Source: Novosphingobium sp. (GTDB lineage Bacteria; Pseudomonadota; Alphaproteobacteria; Sphingomonadales; Sphingomonadaceae). Taken from it: a stretch of DNA of 64,000 nt. The DNA is taken from positions 248,001 to 312,000 of the forward strand of contig JACKKV010000001.1 of NCBI GenBank assembly GCA_024236235.1, written 5' to 3'. This document shows, piece by piece, positions 25,719-33,392 of this stretch. The position numbers and the translations under genes were made by a program. The notes beneath the pieces are model-generated. The model did no database searches. It was not told the DNA's origin and saw nothing but the letters and a program-made list of their open reading frames with translations. Numbering within the stretch: position 1 is the first letter of the stretch; each line of letters begins with the position of its first letter.

Positions 25719-26624
25719 ATGAGCCCGACCCACAGCCCCCGACCCGTGCTTGCACTGGGCCTCAGGCTGCTTGGCGTCACCTTTCTCTCGGTCATGACCT
25801 TGCTGGTCAAGCTGGCCGGGGAACGCGGCATTCATGTCTTCGAGATGATGTTCTGGCGTCACCTCACCACCGTGCCGCTGGTGCTGGTCTGGCTTGGTTC
25901 GCGCGGCAACCTCTCCAGCCTGCGCACCCCGCGCTTCGGGGCGCATCTGCGCCGCGCAATATTGGGCACCGTGGGGATGAGCCTGATGTTCGGATCGTTT
26001 GTCGTGCTGCCGCTGGCCGAAGCGACGACGCTGAATTTCACAGTGCCGCTGTTCGCCACCATCCTCGCCATCTTCATGCTGAAAGACCGGGTGGGTTACT
26101 GGCGCTGGTCGGCACTCATCGTCGGCTTTGGCGGCGTGCTCGTGATCGCGCAACCAGGCCATGGCCATCTTCCGCTGGCGGGGGCGGCCCTGGGGCTGAG
26201 CGGTGCCTTCATGATCGCGCTGCTGTCGATCCTGGTCAAGGATCTCAACCGCACTGATCAGCCGCTGACGATCGTCTTCTGGTTTGCCGCGATAGGGGCG
26301 CCAATGATGGCCCTGTCGCTGCCATTCGTGATGACCGGTCATGACAGCGCAGCCTGGCTGCTGCTGCTCGGGATCGGCGTGATCGGGACGATCGGGCAAC
26401 TGATGCTGACCCTTTCACTGCGGCTGGGTTCGGTTTCCAGCGTGACGGTGATGGATTATTCGGGACTGATCTGGGCGACATTGTTCGGCTGGATCATCTG
26501 GGATCACCTGCCGCCCGCCACGACCTGGCTGGGCGCCCCACTGATTGTCGCGGCTGGCATCCTGATCGTCTGGCGCGAACACAAGCTGTCACGTGAAAAG
26601 CCCGACGCCATGCTTTCACGCTGA
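25719..26624 (+). CDS. DMT-family transporter (EamA)
   Basis: A 301-residue membrane protein with ten predicted helices in two EamA repeats (first repeat ending FMLKDRVGYWRWSALIVGF, second ending with LGAPLIVAAGILIVWREHKLSRE). The substrate is not predictable. It is unlike the other DMT protein at 6232 in its loops, so the two are not recent duplicates. It follows cpaF by about 80 bases and may be read with it, although no functional link is obvious. Confidence 0.85.
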   Translation: MSPTHSPRPVLALGLRLLGVTFLSVMTLLVKLAGERGIHVFEMMFWRHLTTVPLVLVWLGSRGNLSSLRTPRFGAHLRRAILGTVGMSLMFGSFVVLPLAEATTLNFTVPLFATILAIFMLKDRVGYWRWSALIVGFGGVLVIAQPGHGHLPLAGAALGLSGAFMIALLSILVKDLNRTDQPLTIVFWFAAIGAPMMALSLPFVMTGHDSAAWLLLLGIGVIGTIGQLMLTLSLRLGSVSSVTVMDYSGLIWATLFGWIIWDHLPPATTWLGAPLIVAAGILIVWREHKLSREKPDAMLSR

Positions 26625-26743
26625 GGCTGCCGGTTGTCGCCTCAGGCTCGCAGTTCAGCTTGCCGCAAGCTGGCCGGTGGCAGCACTCGCTTGATATGCG
26701 CCAGCGGCCTCACCATCTGGGCTGCATGAAACGGGAGCTGCCC

Positions 26744-26872
26744 ATGGTTCGTAAACTGATTATCGCCTTTGCCCTCGGGGGCATCATGCTGACCACCTCT
26801 GCCTGCAACACGGTGAAGGGGCTGGGCCGCGACATCGAATCCGTTGGTCAGGCGGGCGACGACGCCATGTGA
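26744..26872 (+). CDS. Entericidin A/B-like small lipoprotein
   Basis: A 42-residue peptide: a basic start (MVRKL), a hydrophobic helix IIAFALGGIMLTTSAC ending in a lipobox whose Cys would be lipid-modified, then NTVKGLGRDIESVGQAGDDAM. This is the pattern of entericidins, small outer-membrane lipoproteins linked to stress and programmed lysis in enterics. ATG 26744 has GGGAG upstream. No partner (EcnA versus EcnB pair) is next to it. It converges with the DUF938 gene; the gap is filled by a hairpin. Confidence 0.8.
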   Translation: MVRKLIIAFALGGIMLTTSACNTVKGLGRDIESVGQAGDDAM

Positions 26873-26895
26873 ACCGCAGGGCGAACGCCCCGGTT
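26872..26895. terminator. Hairpin filling the gap between two convergent genes
   Basis: AACCG-ca-GGGCG-aa-CGCCC-CGGTT folds into a ten-pair stem with a two-base bulge. It covers the whole interval between the stop codons of the entericidin-like gene and the DUF938 gene. There is no run of T on either strand, so it may stabilise 3' ends rather than act as a classical terminator. Confidence 0.4.
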
Positions 26896-27489
26896 TCACA
26901 CCCTGCGATAGACCAGCACCAGATTATTGGCGGGCATCGCCACCCGGCGGCTGCGCGTAAACCCATTGTCGTGGCCCAGCGCATCCATGGCCGCCACGGC
27001 GCGCAGGCCCCATGCGCGATTGCGCGCCTTCAGGCTTTCATCGAACGCCAGATTGGAAGGCGCGGTTTCCACGCCCTCCTCCAGATAGGGTCCATAGAGG
27101 ATGAGCGGCGCGCTACTGGGCAGGATGCGCGCGGCCCCGGCGAACAGGCCCTGCGTCGCGGCCCATGGGCTGATATGCACCATGTTGATGCAGACCAGCG
27201 CTGCTGCCGCAGCGACCGGCCAGTGCCCGCTTGCCGCATCCAGCATCACCGGCGCCAGCAGGTTGGGTGGGCCGGATTCCGCGCGCCAGGCGGCGACCGA
27301 GGCGATCGCATCCGGATCGGGGTCGCTTGGTTGCCAGGCAAGTTGCGGGAATCGCGAGGAAAAGAACAACGCATGTTCACCCGTCCCGCTCGCCACCTCC
27401 AGCACCGTACCGCTGCCCGGCAGTTCTTCGGCAAGGACCGCCGCGATCGGATCCCGATTGCGGGCGGCGGCAGGTGCGGTCTGTTTCAT
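26896..27489 (-). CDS. DUF938 family SAM-dependent methyltransferase-like protein
   Basis: A 197-residue protein with the methyltransferase motif LEVASGTGEHALFFS and the DUF938 features INMVHISPWAAT and LILYGPYLEEG. The DUF938 family spans bacteria and animals (METTL26 in man) and has no established substrate. The start AARNRDPIAAVL is the usual family start. It overlaps the next minus-strand gene by four bases (ATGA), so the two are translated together, and perhaps also with dgt, further upstream. Confidence 0.88.
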   Translation of the reverse strand: MKQTAPAAARNRDPIAAVLAEELPGSGTVLEVASGTGEHALFFSSRFPQLAWQPSDPDPDAIASVAAWRAESGPPNLLAPVMLDAASGHWPVAAAAALVCINMVHISPWAATQGLFAGAARILPSSAPLILYGPYLEEGVETAPSNLAFDESLKARNRAWGLRAVAAMDALGHDNGFTRSRRVAMPANNLVLVYRRV

Positions 27490-28175
27490 GATGTCAGCGC
27501 CAGATGGCGCCGCGCCGCGCGCAACAAAGCATCATGTTCATGCACGAACCGCCCCCCGGCCTTCTCGCGCGCCAGCCCGTGAATCGTGTCAACCAGCCGG
27601 TCAGCCGAGATCGAGCGATAACGGCGATACTGCCCGTGCAGGAACAGATCGGTCAGCGGGCTGGCCGCCTGCATCACAGCTTCGGCCGGGCGCATATCCT
27701 CCTCGCGCCGACCGCGCAGCAGGCCCGGGCGCAGAATATCGAGCCGGGCAAAACGCAGCCTCGCCAACGCCTCCTCCACCTCGCCCTTGACCCGCAGATA
27801 CAGATGGCGGCTGGTGCGGCTCGCCCCGGCGGAAGAAATGTGAATGAACTGGCGCGTCCCCGCAGCTTTTGCGGCGCGGGCAACGGCGAGCACCAGCTCT
27901 TCGTCCACCGCGCGAAACGCTGCCTCGTCACGGCCCGATTTCTTCCAGGTTGTACCCAGCGCACTTACCACCACCTCCGGCTTCAGCGCGGCAATGGTTT
28001 CTGCCCAATAGGCCGGCTCAGCAACGAACATTTCCATGCGCACGCCGCGCGGCAGTTCGATCCGGCGCCGGGCCAGCGCGGCAAGCCGAAAACTGCGGCA
28101 ATGCGCCGAACGGGCGATGAGGCTGCGCCCTACCAGCCCGGTCGCGCCCACCAGCACCATGCGCGTGTCAGACAT
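27486..28175 (-). CDS. NAD(P)-binding Rossmann protein (atypical SDR, NmrA/HTATIP2-like)
   Basis: A 229-residue protein beginning MVLVGATGLVGRSLI, a dinucleotide-binding GATGLVG motif. HISSAGASRTSRHLYLRVKGEVE keeps the Ser and the Lys-like positions of atypical SDRs, but the Tyr-x3-Lys motif is altered (YLRVK), which is common for members of this group that bind NADP without clear catalytic activity. A plausible role is redox sensing or a small-molecule reductase. It overlaps dgt by eight bases upstream and DUF938 by four bases downstream. Confidence 0.8.
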   Translation of the reverse strand: MSDTRMVLVGATGLVGRSLIARSAHCRSFRLAALARRRIELPRGVRMEMFVAEPAYWAETIAALKPEVVVSALGTTWKKSGRDEAAFRAVDEELVLAVARAAKAAGTRQFIHISSAGASRTSRHLYLRVKGEVEEALARLRFARLDILRPGLLRGRREEDMRPAEAVMQAASPLTDLFLHGQYRRYRSISADRLVDTIHGLAREKAGGRFVHEHDALLRAARRHLALTS

Positions 28176-29328
28176 TGCTGAGCCCTTCGGGCACGCGGCC
28201 GAAAATCATGGCGTAACGATCGATCGCATAACGATCCGTCATCCCGGCGATGAAGTCGGCGATCCGCCTGCTGCGTTCCGGCTCCCCATCGGGCAACGTC
28301 TCATGCCAGCCGTGATTCATCAGTTCGGGTTGCTGTTCAAACGCGGCAAAAAGATCAGCGATGACCTGCCGGGCACGCTCCGCCGTCGCGGTCTGTTCGG
28401 GATGCATGTAGAGGCGTTCGTACATGAAACCTTTTAACCGCCGCTCCTCCGCCGCGAACCCCGGCGAAAAACTGACCAGCGCCCTGCCCGCCGCGCGGAC
28501 ATCGTCAATCGTCTCGATCCCCGTCAGATTGGCGCGGGTCTGCTCCAGCAAATCGTTGACCATCAACCCGATCTGGCCGCGCACCAGTTCGCGCAACTGC
28601 CGGTCGCGCGGCGCACGCGGGAAATGCCGTTCCACCGCCCGCCACTGACCGGCCAGCAGGTCCACCGTCAGCAGATCGTCCAGCGTCAGGAAACCGGCCC
28701 GCAGCCCGTCGTCAATGTCGTGATTGTCATAGGCGATGTCATCGGACAGCGCGGCCACCTGCGCCTCCAGCGATGGCCAGCTGGCCAGTTCCAGCGGGAA
28801 GGTGGCGTCCAGTTCGGCCAGCGCCCAGTTGGCGCGGGCCACGGGGCCATTGTGCTTGGCCAGCCCTTCCAGCAGTTCCCAGGTCAGATTCAGCCCGTCG
28901 TGATCGCAATAGGGGCTTTCCAGCCGCATCAGCGTGCGCAGCGACTGCGCATTGTGATCAAAGCCGCCGCGCGCGGCCAGAGCGGCGTTCAGCGCATCTT
29001 CCCCGGCATGGCCGAAGGGCGGGTGGCCGATGTCATGCGCCAGACACAGCGCCTCGGTCAGATCCTCGTCCAGCCCCAGCGTGCGCGCGATCACCCGGCC
29101 GATCTGCGCCACTTCCAGGCTGTGAGTGAGCCGGACCCGGTAATGATCGCCATCGGGCGCCACAAACACCTGAGTCTTGTGGCGCAGGCGGCGAAAGGCG
29201 ATGGAATGAATGATCCGGTCGCGGTCGCGCTGGAACTCGCTGCGCGGGCCGCGGCTGCCGAAGCGGTCTTCGGCATATTCGCGTCCACGGGAACGGTCAG
29301 GATCGGCAGCGAAGGGGGCGCGTTTCAC
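28168..29328 (-). CDS. dgt: Deoxyguanosinetriphosphate triphosphohydrolase-like protein
   Basis: A 386-residue HD-domain enzyme that splits dNTPs into deoxynucleoside and triphosphate. The metal-binding pattern appears in VRLTHSLEVAQIG, then ALCLAHDIGHPPFGHAGEDAL (His-Asp pair) and later DDIAYDNHDIDDGL. The DRDRIIHSIAFRRLRHKTQVF start is typical of the family's type-2 members. The start at 29328 is a GTG. It is the first gene of a dgt-(NAD-binding)-DUF938 overlapping trio. A role in dNTP pool control follows from the family. Confidence 0.92.
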   Translation of the reverse strand: MKRAPFAADPDRSRGREYAEDRFGSRGPRSEFQRDRDRIIHSIAFRRLRHKTQVFVAPDGDHYRVRLTHSLEVAQIGRVIARTLGLDEDLTEALCLAHDIGHPPFGHAGEDALNAALAARGGFDHNAQSLRTLMRLESPYCDHDGLNLTWELLEGLAKHNGPVARANWALAELDATFPLELASWPSLEAQVAALSDDIAYDNHDIDDGLRAGFLTLDDLLTVDLLAGQWRAVERHFPRAPRDRQLRELVRGQIGLMVNDLLEQTRANLTGIETIDDVRAAGRALVSFSPGFAAEERRLKGFMYERLYMHPEQTATAERARQVIADLFAAFEQQPELMNHGWHETLPDGEPERSRRIADFIAGMTDRYAIDRYAMIFGRVPEGLSNV

Positions 29329-29387
29329 GTTGCGCCGGTTAAGCCCTCACCGCCGGTTTGGCAATGAGCGCGCGCGGCAGGCAGGGG

Positions 29388-30083
29388 TCAAGCCGCGCCC
29401 AGAATCCAGTTCGCCGCCGCTTCGGCGTGAATGCGCGTGCAATCGTAGATCGGCAGCACATTGGCATCGACGTCCACCACCATTTCCAGCTCCGTACAGG
29501 CAAGCACGATGGCTTTCGCCCCTTCCTGCTCCTTGACGGTGATGATGGTTTTCAGGGCGCGTTCCGCCTCGCGCGTGACCTTGCCGCGCATCAGCTGATC
29601 GTAAATGATCCGATCCAGCGTTTCGACATTCTTCATGTCGGGCGGCAACAGGGTGACGCCATGCGCGATCAGCCGCTGGCGATAGAAATTTTCGGTCATC
29701 ACATTGCGGGTGCCGATCAGAGCGGCGGTGGCCACGCCGTCTGCCGCCATGCGTTCGCCCACGCATTCGGCAATATGCAGGACCGGAATGCCGGCCTGCT
29801 CCGCCACACGGTCATAGACCTTGTGCATCGAATTGGCGCCGATCAGCAGCGCAGTGGCCCCCGCATCGGCCAGTCTGCGCGCGCTTGCGCCCAGCACGCT
29901 GGCCGCACGATCCCAGTCGGATGCGCTGGAAAGCCCATAGAGTTCGGAGAAATCCAGACTTTCGATCAGCAGCGGCGCACTGGACAGATGCCCCTTGCTC
30001 GCCTGCACGATGCGATTGATGTGATCGTAATATGTCCGGGTCGAAACCCAGCTCATGCCGCCGATCAGGCCGAGCTTGCGCAA
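29388..30083 (-). CDS. Aspartate/glutamate racemase family protein (one catalytic Cys missing)
   Basis: A 231-residue protein of the Asp/Glu/hydantoin racemase family: LGLIGGMSWVSTRTYYDHIN at the start and the second active-site motif IVLACTELEM (Cys196) intact. The first active-site Cys, normally in CxNTMH, is replaced by Gly in IGANSMHKV (Gly82). E. coli YgeA, which also lacks this first Cys, is a stereospecific L-Asp/L-Glu racemase of low rate, so some activity is possible. It stands alone between dgt and the pntB terminator. Confidence 0.85.
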   Translation of the reverse strand: MRKLGLIGGMSWVSTRTYYDHINRIVQASKGHLSSAPLLIESLDFSELYGLSSASDWDRAASVLGASARRLADAGATALLIGANSMHKVYDRVAEQAGIPVLHIAECVGERMAADGVATAALIGTRNVMTENFYRQRLIAHGVTLLPPDMKNVETLDRIIYDQLMRGKVTREAERALKTIITVKEQEGAKAIVLACTELEMVVDVDANVLPIYDCTRIHAEAAANWILGAA

Positions 30084-30130
30084 TAGATCACTCCCTCATT
30101 CGCCCGCGTTGAGGCGAGCGCATGCATTAG

Positions 30131-30157
30131 AACAAAAATAACCTTACCGGGAGGTTA
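30131..30157 (-). terminator. Rho-independent terminator after pntB
   Basis: Read on the minus strand: TAACCT (30157-30152), loop, AGGTTA (30144-30139), then the U-tract TTTTTGTT (30138-30131). It starts 29 bases after the pntB stop and marks the end of the transhydrogenase operon. Confidence 0.75.
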
Positions 30158-30185
30158 CTGACGGCGAAACGAATGGTTTTAGCGG

Positions 30186-31610
30186 TCAAAGCGCCTTGAT
30201 GATCTCTTCCACCATCTTCTTGGCATCGGCCAGCAGCATCATCGTCTGGTCCATGTAGAACACATCATTGTCGACCCCGGCATAGCCGACGCCGCCCATG
30301 CTGCGCTTGATGAACATCACCGTCTTGGCCTTGTCCACGTCGAACACGGGCATGCCGTAGATCGGGCTGGACTTGTCCGTCTTGGCCGCCGGGTTGACCA
30401 CGTCATTGGCGCCGATGATGAAGGCCACGTCCGCCTGCGCGAATTCGCTGTTGATATCCTCCAGCTCGAACACTTCGTCATAAGGCACGTTCGCTTCGGC
30501 CAGCAGCACGTTCATATGCCCCGGCATGCGGCCTGCCACCGGGTGAATGGCGTATTTGACGTTGACGCCCTTCTCCTTCAGCAGATCGCCCATTTCGCGC
30601 AGCACATGCTGGGCCTGCGCCACCGCCATGCCGTAACCGGGGATGATGATCACATTCTCCGCTTCGCCCAGCAGGAACGCCGCGTCTTCGGCGCTGCCGC
30701 GCTTCCACGGGCGGTCCGTCTTGGCCGCGCCCGCACCGTCACTGGCGCTTTCCGCGCCAAACCCGCCCGCTATCACTGAAATGAAGCTGCGGTTCATGGC
30801 CTTGCACATGATGTAGGACAGGATCGCACCGGAAGAGCCGACCAGCGCCCCGGTGATGATCATCGCCGTATTGTGCAGGGTGAAACCCATCGCCGCCGCC
30901 GCCCAGCCGGAATAGCTGTTCAGCATCGAGACCACGACCGGCATGTCCGCCCCGCCGATGGGAATGATCAGCAGGAAACCGATGATGAAGGCCAGTGCGC
31001 AGATGATCCAGAACATCTGGTTCTCACCCGGCCCGGCCGCGTCCGACATGGTGAACAGCGCGGTCAGCGCGATGATCGCGCCCAGCGTGCCGAGATTGAT
31101 GACATGGCGCGCGGGCAGCATGATCGGCGCGCCCGACATATTGCCGTTAAGCTTGGCAAAGGCGATGACCGATCCGGAAAAGGTAATCGCACCGATGGCC
31201 GCGCCCAGCGCCATTTCGACGCGGCTGACACTCAGGATATTGCCGTCCGCGCCCAGAATCCCGAAGGCTTCGGGATTGAGGAAGGCGGCAACGCCGACCA
31301 GCACGGCGGCCAGGCCGACCAGGCTGTGAAAGGCGGCGACCAGCTGCGGCATGGCGGTCATGGCGATCTTGCGCGCTATCACCCAGCCTACAGCACCGCC
31401 AATGGCGATCGCGCCGACAATTTCGGGAAGCGATGCGACTTCATGCGTGACCAGCGTCGTGACCACGGCGATCAGCATGCCCGCCATGCCGAAGCGATTG
31501 CCCCGGCGCGACGTGGCGGGCGAAGACAGCCCGCGCAGGGCGAGGATGAACAAGACGCCTGAAACCAGATAGGCCAGCATCGCCCAGGAAGGAGTAGCGA
31601 CGTGTTCCAT
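30186..31610 (-). CDS. pntB: NAD(P) transhydrogenase subunit beta (membrane and NADP-binding)
   Basis: A 474-residue protein with about nine helices in the first 270 residues, then the NADP-binding dIII domain (NVIIIPGYGMAVAQAQH, HPVAGRMPGHMNVLLAEA, FIIGANDVVNPAAK). With PntAA and PntAB it uses the proton gradient to drive hydride transfer from NADH to NADP, supplying NADPH. The start ATG shares a base with the pntAB stop (TGATG), a sign of coupled translation. The frame runs on for another 35 codons upstream in pntAB and was not used. Confidence 0.96.
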   Translation of the reverse strand: MEHVATPSWAMLAYLVSGVLFILALRGLSSPATSRRGNRFGMAGMLIAVVTTLVTHEVASLPEIVGAIAIGGAVGWVIARKIAMTAMPQLVAAFHSLVGLAAVLVGVAAFLNPEAFGILGADGNILSVSRVEMALGAAIGAITFSGSVIAFAKLNGNMSGAPIMLPARHVINLGTLGAIIALTALFTMSDAAGPGENQMFWIICALAFIIGFLLIIPIGGADMPVVVSMLNSYSGWAAAAMGFTLHNTAMIITGALVGSSGAILSYIMCKAMNRSFISVIAGGFGAESASDGAGAAKTDRPWKRGSAEDAAFLLGEAENVIIIPGYGMAVAQAQHVLREMGDLLKEKGVNVKYAIHPVAGRMPGHMNVLLAEANVPYDEVFELEDINSEFAQADVAFIIGANDVVNPAAKTDKSSPIYGMPVFDVDKAKTVMFIKRSMGGVGYAGVDNDVFYMDQTMMLLADAKKMVEEIIKAL

Positions 31611-31894
31611 CACTTCTTCTCCTTCTTCTTGTACATGGCCAGCATGCGTTCCGTCACGGCAAAGCCGCCGAAGATGTTGACGCTGGCCAGCGCCACCGCG
31701 ATCAGGCCCAGCCACTTGGCGCCAGGGGATCCGGCAGCGGCGGATGCGATCAGCGCGCCGACGATAATCACCGATGAAATCGCATTGGTCACCGCCATCA
31801 GCGGCGTGTGCAACGCGGGCGTGACCGACCAGACCACGTAGTATCCCACGAAGCAGGCCAGCACGAAGATCGACAGGATCGAGATAAAGTCCAT
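31610..31894 (-). CDS. pntAB: NAD(P) transhydrogenase subunit alpha part 2 (membrane domain)
   Basis: A 94-residue protein with three transmembrane helices (FVLACFVGYYVVWSV, NAISSVIIVGALIASAAA, LGLIAVALASVNIFGGF) and a C-terminal KKKEKK tail, the normal form of PntAB where subunit alpha is split into two polypeptides. It contributes to the proton channel together with PntB. It overlaps pntB by one base and lies 14 bases after pntAA. Confidence 0.95.
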   Translation of the reverse strand: MDFISILSIFVLACFVGYYVVWSVTPALHTPLMAVTNAISSVIIVGALIASAAAGSPGAKWLGLIAVALASVNIFGGFAVTERMLAMYKKKEKK

Positions 31895-31908
31895 GAGTTT
31901 TCCTTCCC

Positions 31909-33042
31909 TCAGCCCAGCAGCCGTTCGTTGACGACCTTGCCGCCCTGCGTCAGCCGCACCGCATTGCCGATTTCCTCGTCCAGAACGGGCTTGCCCGCCT
32001 CCTTGTCCCAGAAGGCGGAGAGGAAGTTGTACAGGTTGCGCGAATAGAGCGCGGACGCATCGGCAGGAAGATGCGCGGGCGTGTTGGAAAAGCCCATGAT
32101 CTTGACCCCGTGCCGGACCACCACCTGATCGGGAACGGAACCTTCGACATTGCCGCCCTGCGCCACGGCGAGGTCGAAAATGACGCTGCCCGGCCGCATG
32201 GTGGCGATCTGTGCATCTGTGACCAGTCTCGGTGCAGCTCTGCCCGGGATCAGTGCGGTTGTGATCACGATATCCTGCTTGGCGATGTGGCTGGACACCA
32301 GTTCGGCCTGCGCCTTCTGGTATTCTTCCGACATTTCAGTGGCATAACCACCTGCACCTTCACCCTCGATCCCTGCCACGCTTTCCACGAAGATCGGCTT
32401 GGCGCCCAGCGACTGGATCTGTTCCTTGGTGGCCGAACGCACGTCAGTGGCGGAAACCTGCGCCCCCAGGCGGCGCGCGGTGGCGATGGCCTGCAGCCCC
32501 GCCACACCCACGCCCATCACGAAAGCGCGAGCGGCGGTAATCGTTCCCGCCGCCGTCATCATCATCGGAAAGGCCCGGCCGTATTCGTCGGCAGCGGCGA
32601 TCACCGCCTTGTAGCCTGCCAGATTGGACTGGCTGGACAGCACGTCCATCGATTGCGCGCGCGTGATGCGCGGCATGAATTCCATCGCCAGCGCTTCAAC
32701 CCCGGCGGCGGCATAAGCGTCCACCCGCGCGCGCTGCCCGAAAGGATCGACAATCGCGGCCAGCATCGCGCCCGGTTTGGCCCCGGCCAGCAGGTCCGGT
32801 TCCGGCCCCTGCACGCCGAACAGGATATCTGCATCCTTGGCCACCTGCGCCAGCGGGCCGACTTCGGCCCCCGCTTCGCGATAGGCTTCGTCGGAAATCG
32901 AGGCGGCATCGCCCGCACCGGCTTCAACCGCAACCACCGCGCCCAGCGCGATAAATTTCTTGACCGTTTCGGGGATCGCAGAGACGCGCGTTTCGCCCGC
33001 CGCCCGTTCCTTGATGACGGCGATCCGCGTTGCAGTGACCAT
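31909..33042 (-). CDS. pntAA: NAD(P) transhydrogenase subunit alpha part 1 (NAD-binding)
   Basis: A 377-residue soluble subunit related to alanine dehydrogenase. It opens IAVIKERAAGETRVSAIPET and holds the Rossmann stretch MGVGVAGLQAIATARRLGA, with VITTALIPGRAAPRLV further on. It binds NAD(H) and feeds hydride to the NADP-binding domain of PntB. The ATG at 33042 shares its A with the stop of the 41-codon gene upstream (TGATG); the frame is open 20 codons further but those overlap that small gene. Confidence 0.95.
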   Translation of the reverse strand: MVTATRIAVIKERAAGETRVSAIPETVKKFIALGAVVAVEAGAGDAASISDEAYREAGAEVGPLAQVAKDADILFGVQGPEPDLLAGAKPGAMLAAIVDPFGQRARVDAYAAAGVEALAMEFMPRITRAQSMDVLSSQSNLAGYKAVIAAADEYGRAFPMMMTAAGTITAARAFVMGVGVAGLQAIATARRLGAQVSATDVRSATKEQIQSLGAKPIFVESVAGIEGEGAGGYATEMSEEYQKAQAELVSSHIAKQDIVITTALIPGRAAPRLVTDAQIATMRPGSVIFDLAVAQGGNVEGSVPDQVVVRHGVKIMGFSNTPAHLPADASALYSRNLYNFLSAFWDKEAGKPVLDEEIGNAVRLTQGGKVVNERLLG

Positions 33043-33167
33043 CAGCTGGCGATCAGAAGAACGACAAGCAACGCGATCAGGGCGGTCAGCACCGAACCCC
33101 ATTTGATGAGAGAGATGAAGCTGCCGTATGTCTGTTCGGCTGCCTTCATGTCATTACCGGATGCCAT
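33042..33167 (-). CDS. aa3-type cytochrome c oxidase subunit IV-like small membrane protein
   Basis: A 41-residue protein: MASGNDMKAAEQTYGSFISL, then IKWGSVLTALIALLVVLLIAS, a single membrane helix at the C-terminus. This matches the small subunit IV family (COX4_pro_2) found with alphaproteobacterial aa3 oxidases. It is too short for most gene callers. It ends TGATG, sharing one base with the pntAA start, so it heads the transhydrogenase operon and its translation is likely to be coupled to it. No oxidase gene is in the window. Confidence 0.88.
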   Translation of the reverse strand: MASGNDMKAAEQTYGSFISLIKWGSVLTALIALLVVLLIAS

Positions 33168-33308
33168 TTTGCGGATCCCCCTGATGGAAAGTTGGCTGTG
33201 AACCAGCCTCTAGCGAGCCTTCGCTGCGGGTCAAGGCTCTGCGCGCCTGCGGCGCCGTTCCCGCCCCTGATATGGGCCGTTTCATTCCGTCCGAAGAACA
33301 TTTGATCC

Positions 33309-33333
33309 AATCAGCCAAATCAGCCTTAATCAG
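33309..33333. repeat. Three short direct repeats (AATCAG) upstream of the response regulator
   Basis: AATCAGCC-a-AATCAGCC-tt-AATCAGG: three copies of AATCAG at 33309, 33318 and 33328, spaced nine and ten bases apart. They lie 60-84 bases upstream of the regulator start and in the divergent region shared with the subunit IV-pnt operon. The near-helical spacing could suit an operator. No binding protein can be named. Confidence 0.3.
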
Positions 33334-33392
33334 GTCTTTACTCCCTGCGATGTATTCCCTCGCCTGTGTCAAAGGGGGACAAGATTCAGGCG

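Noticed and set aside
33154..33372. A 72-codon minus-strand frame upstream of the subunit IV gene
   Set aside because: It overlaps the well-supported 41-residue subunit IV gene in another frame, has no ribosome site and no recognised pattern.
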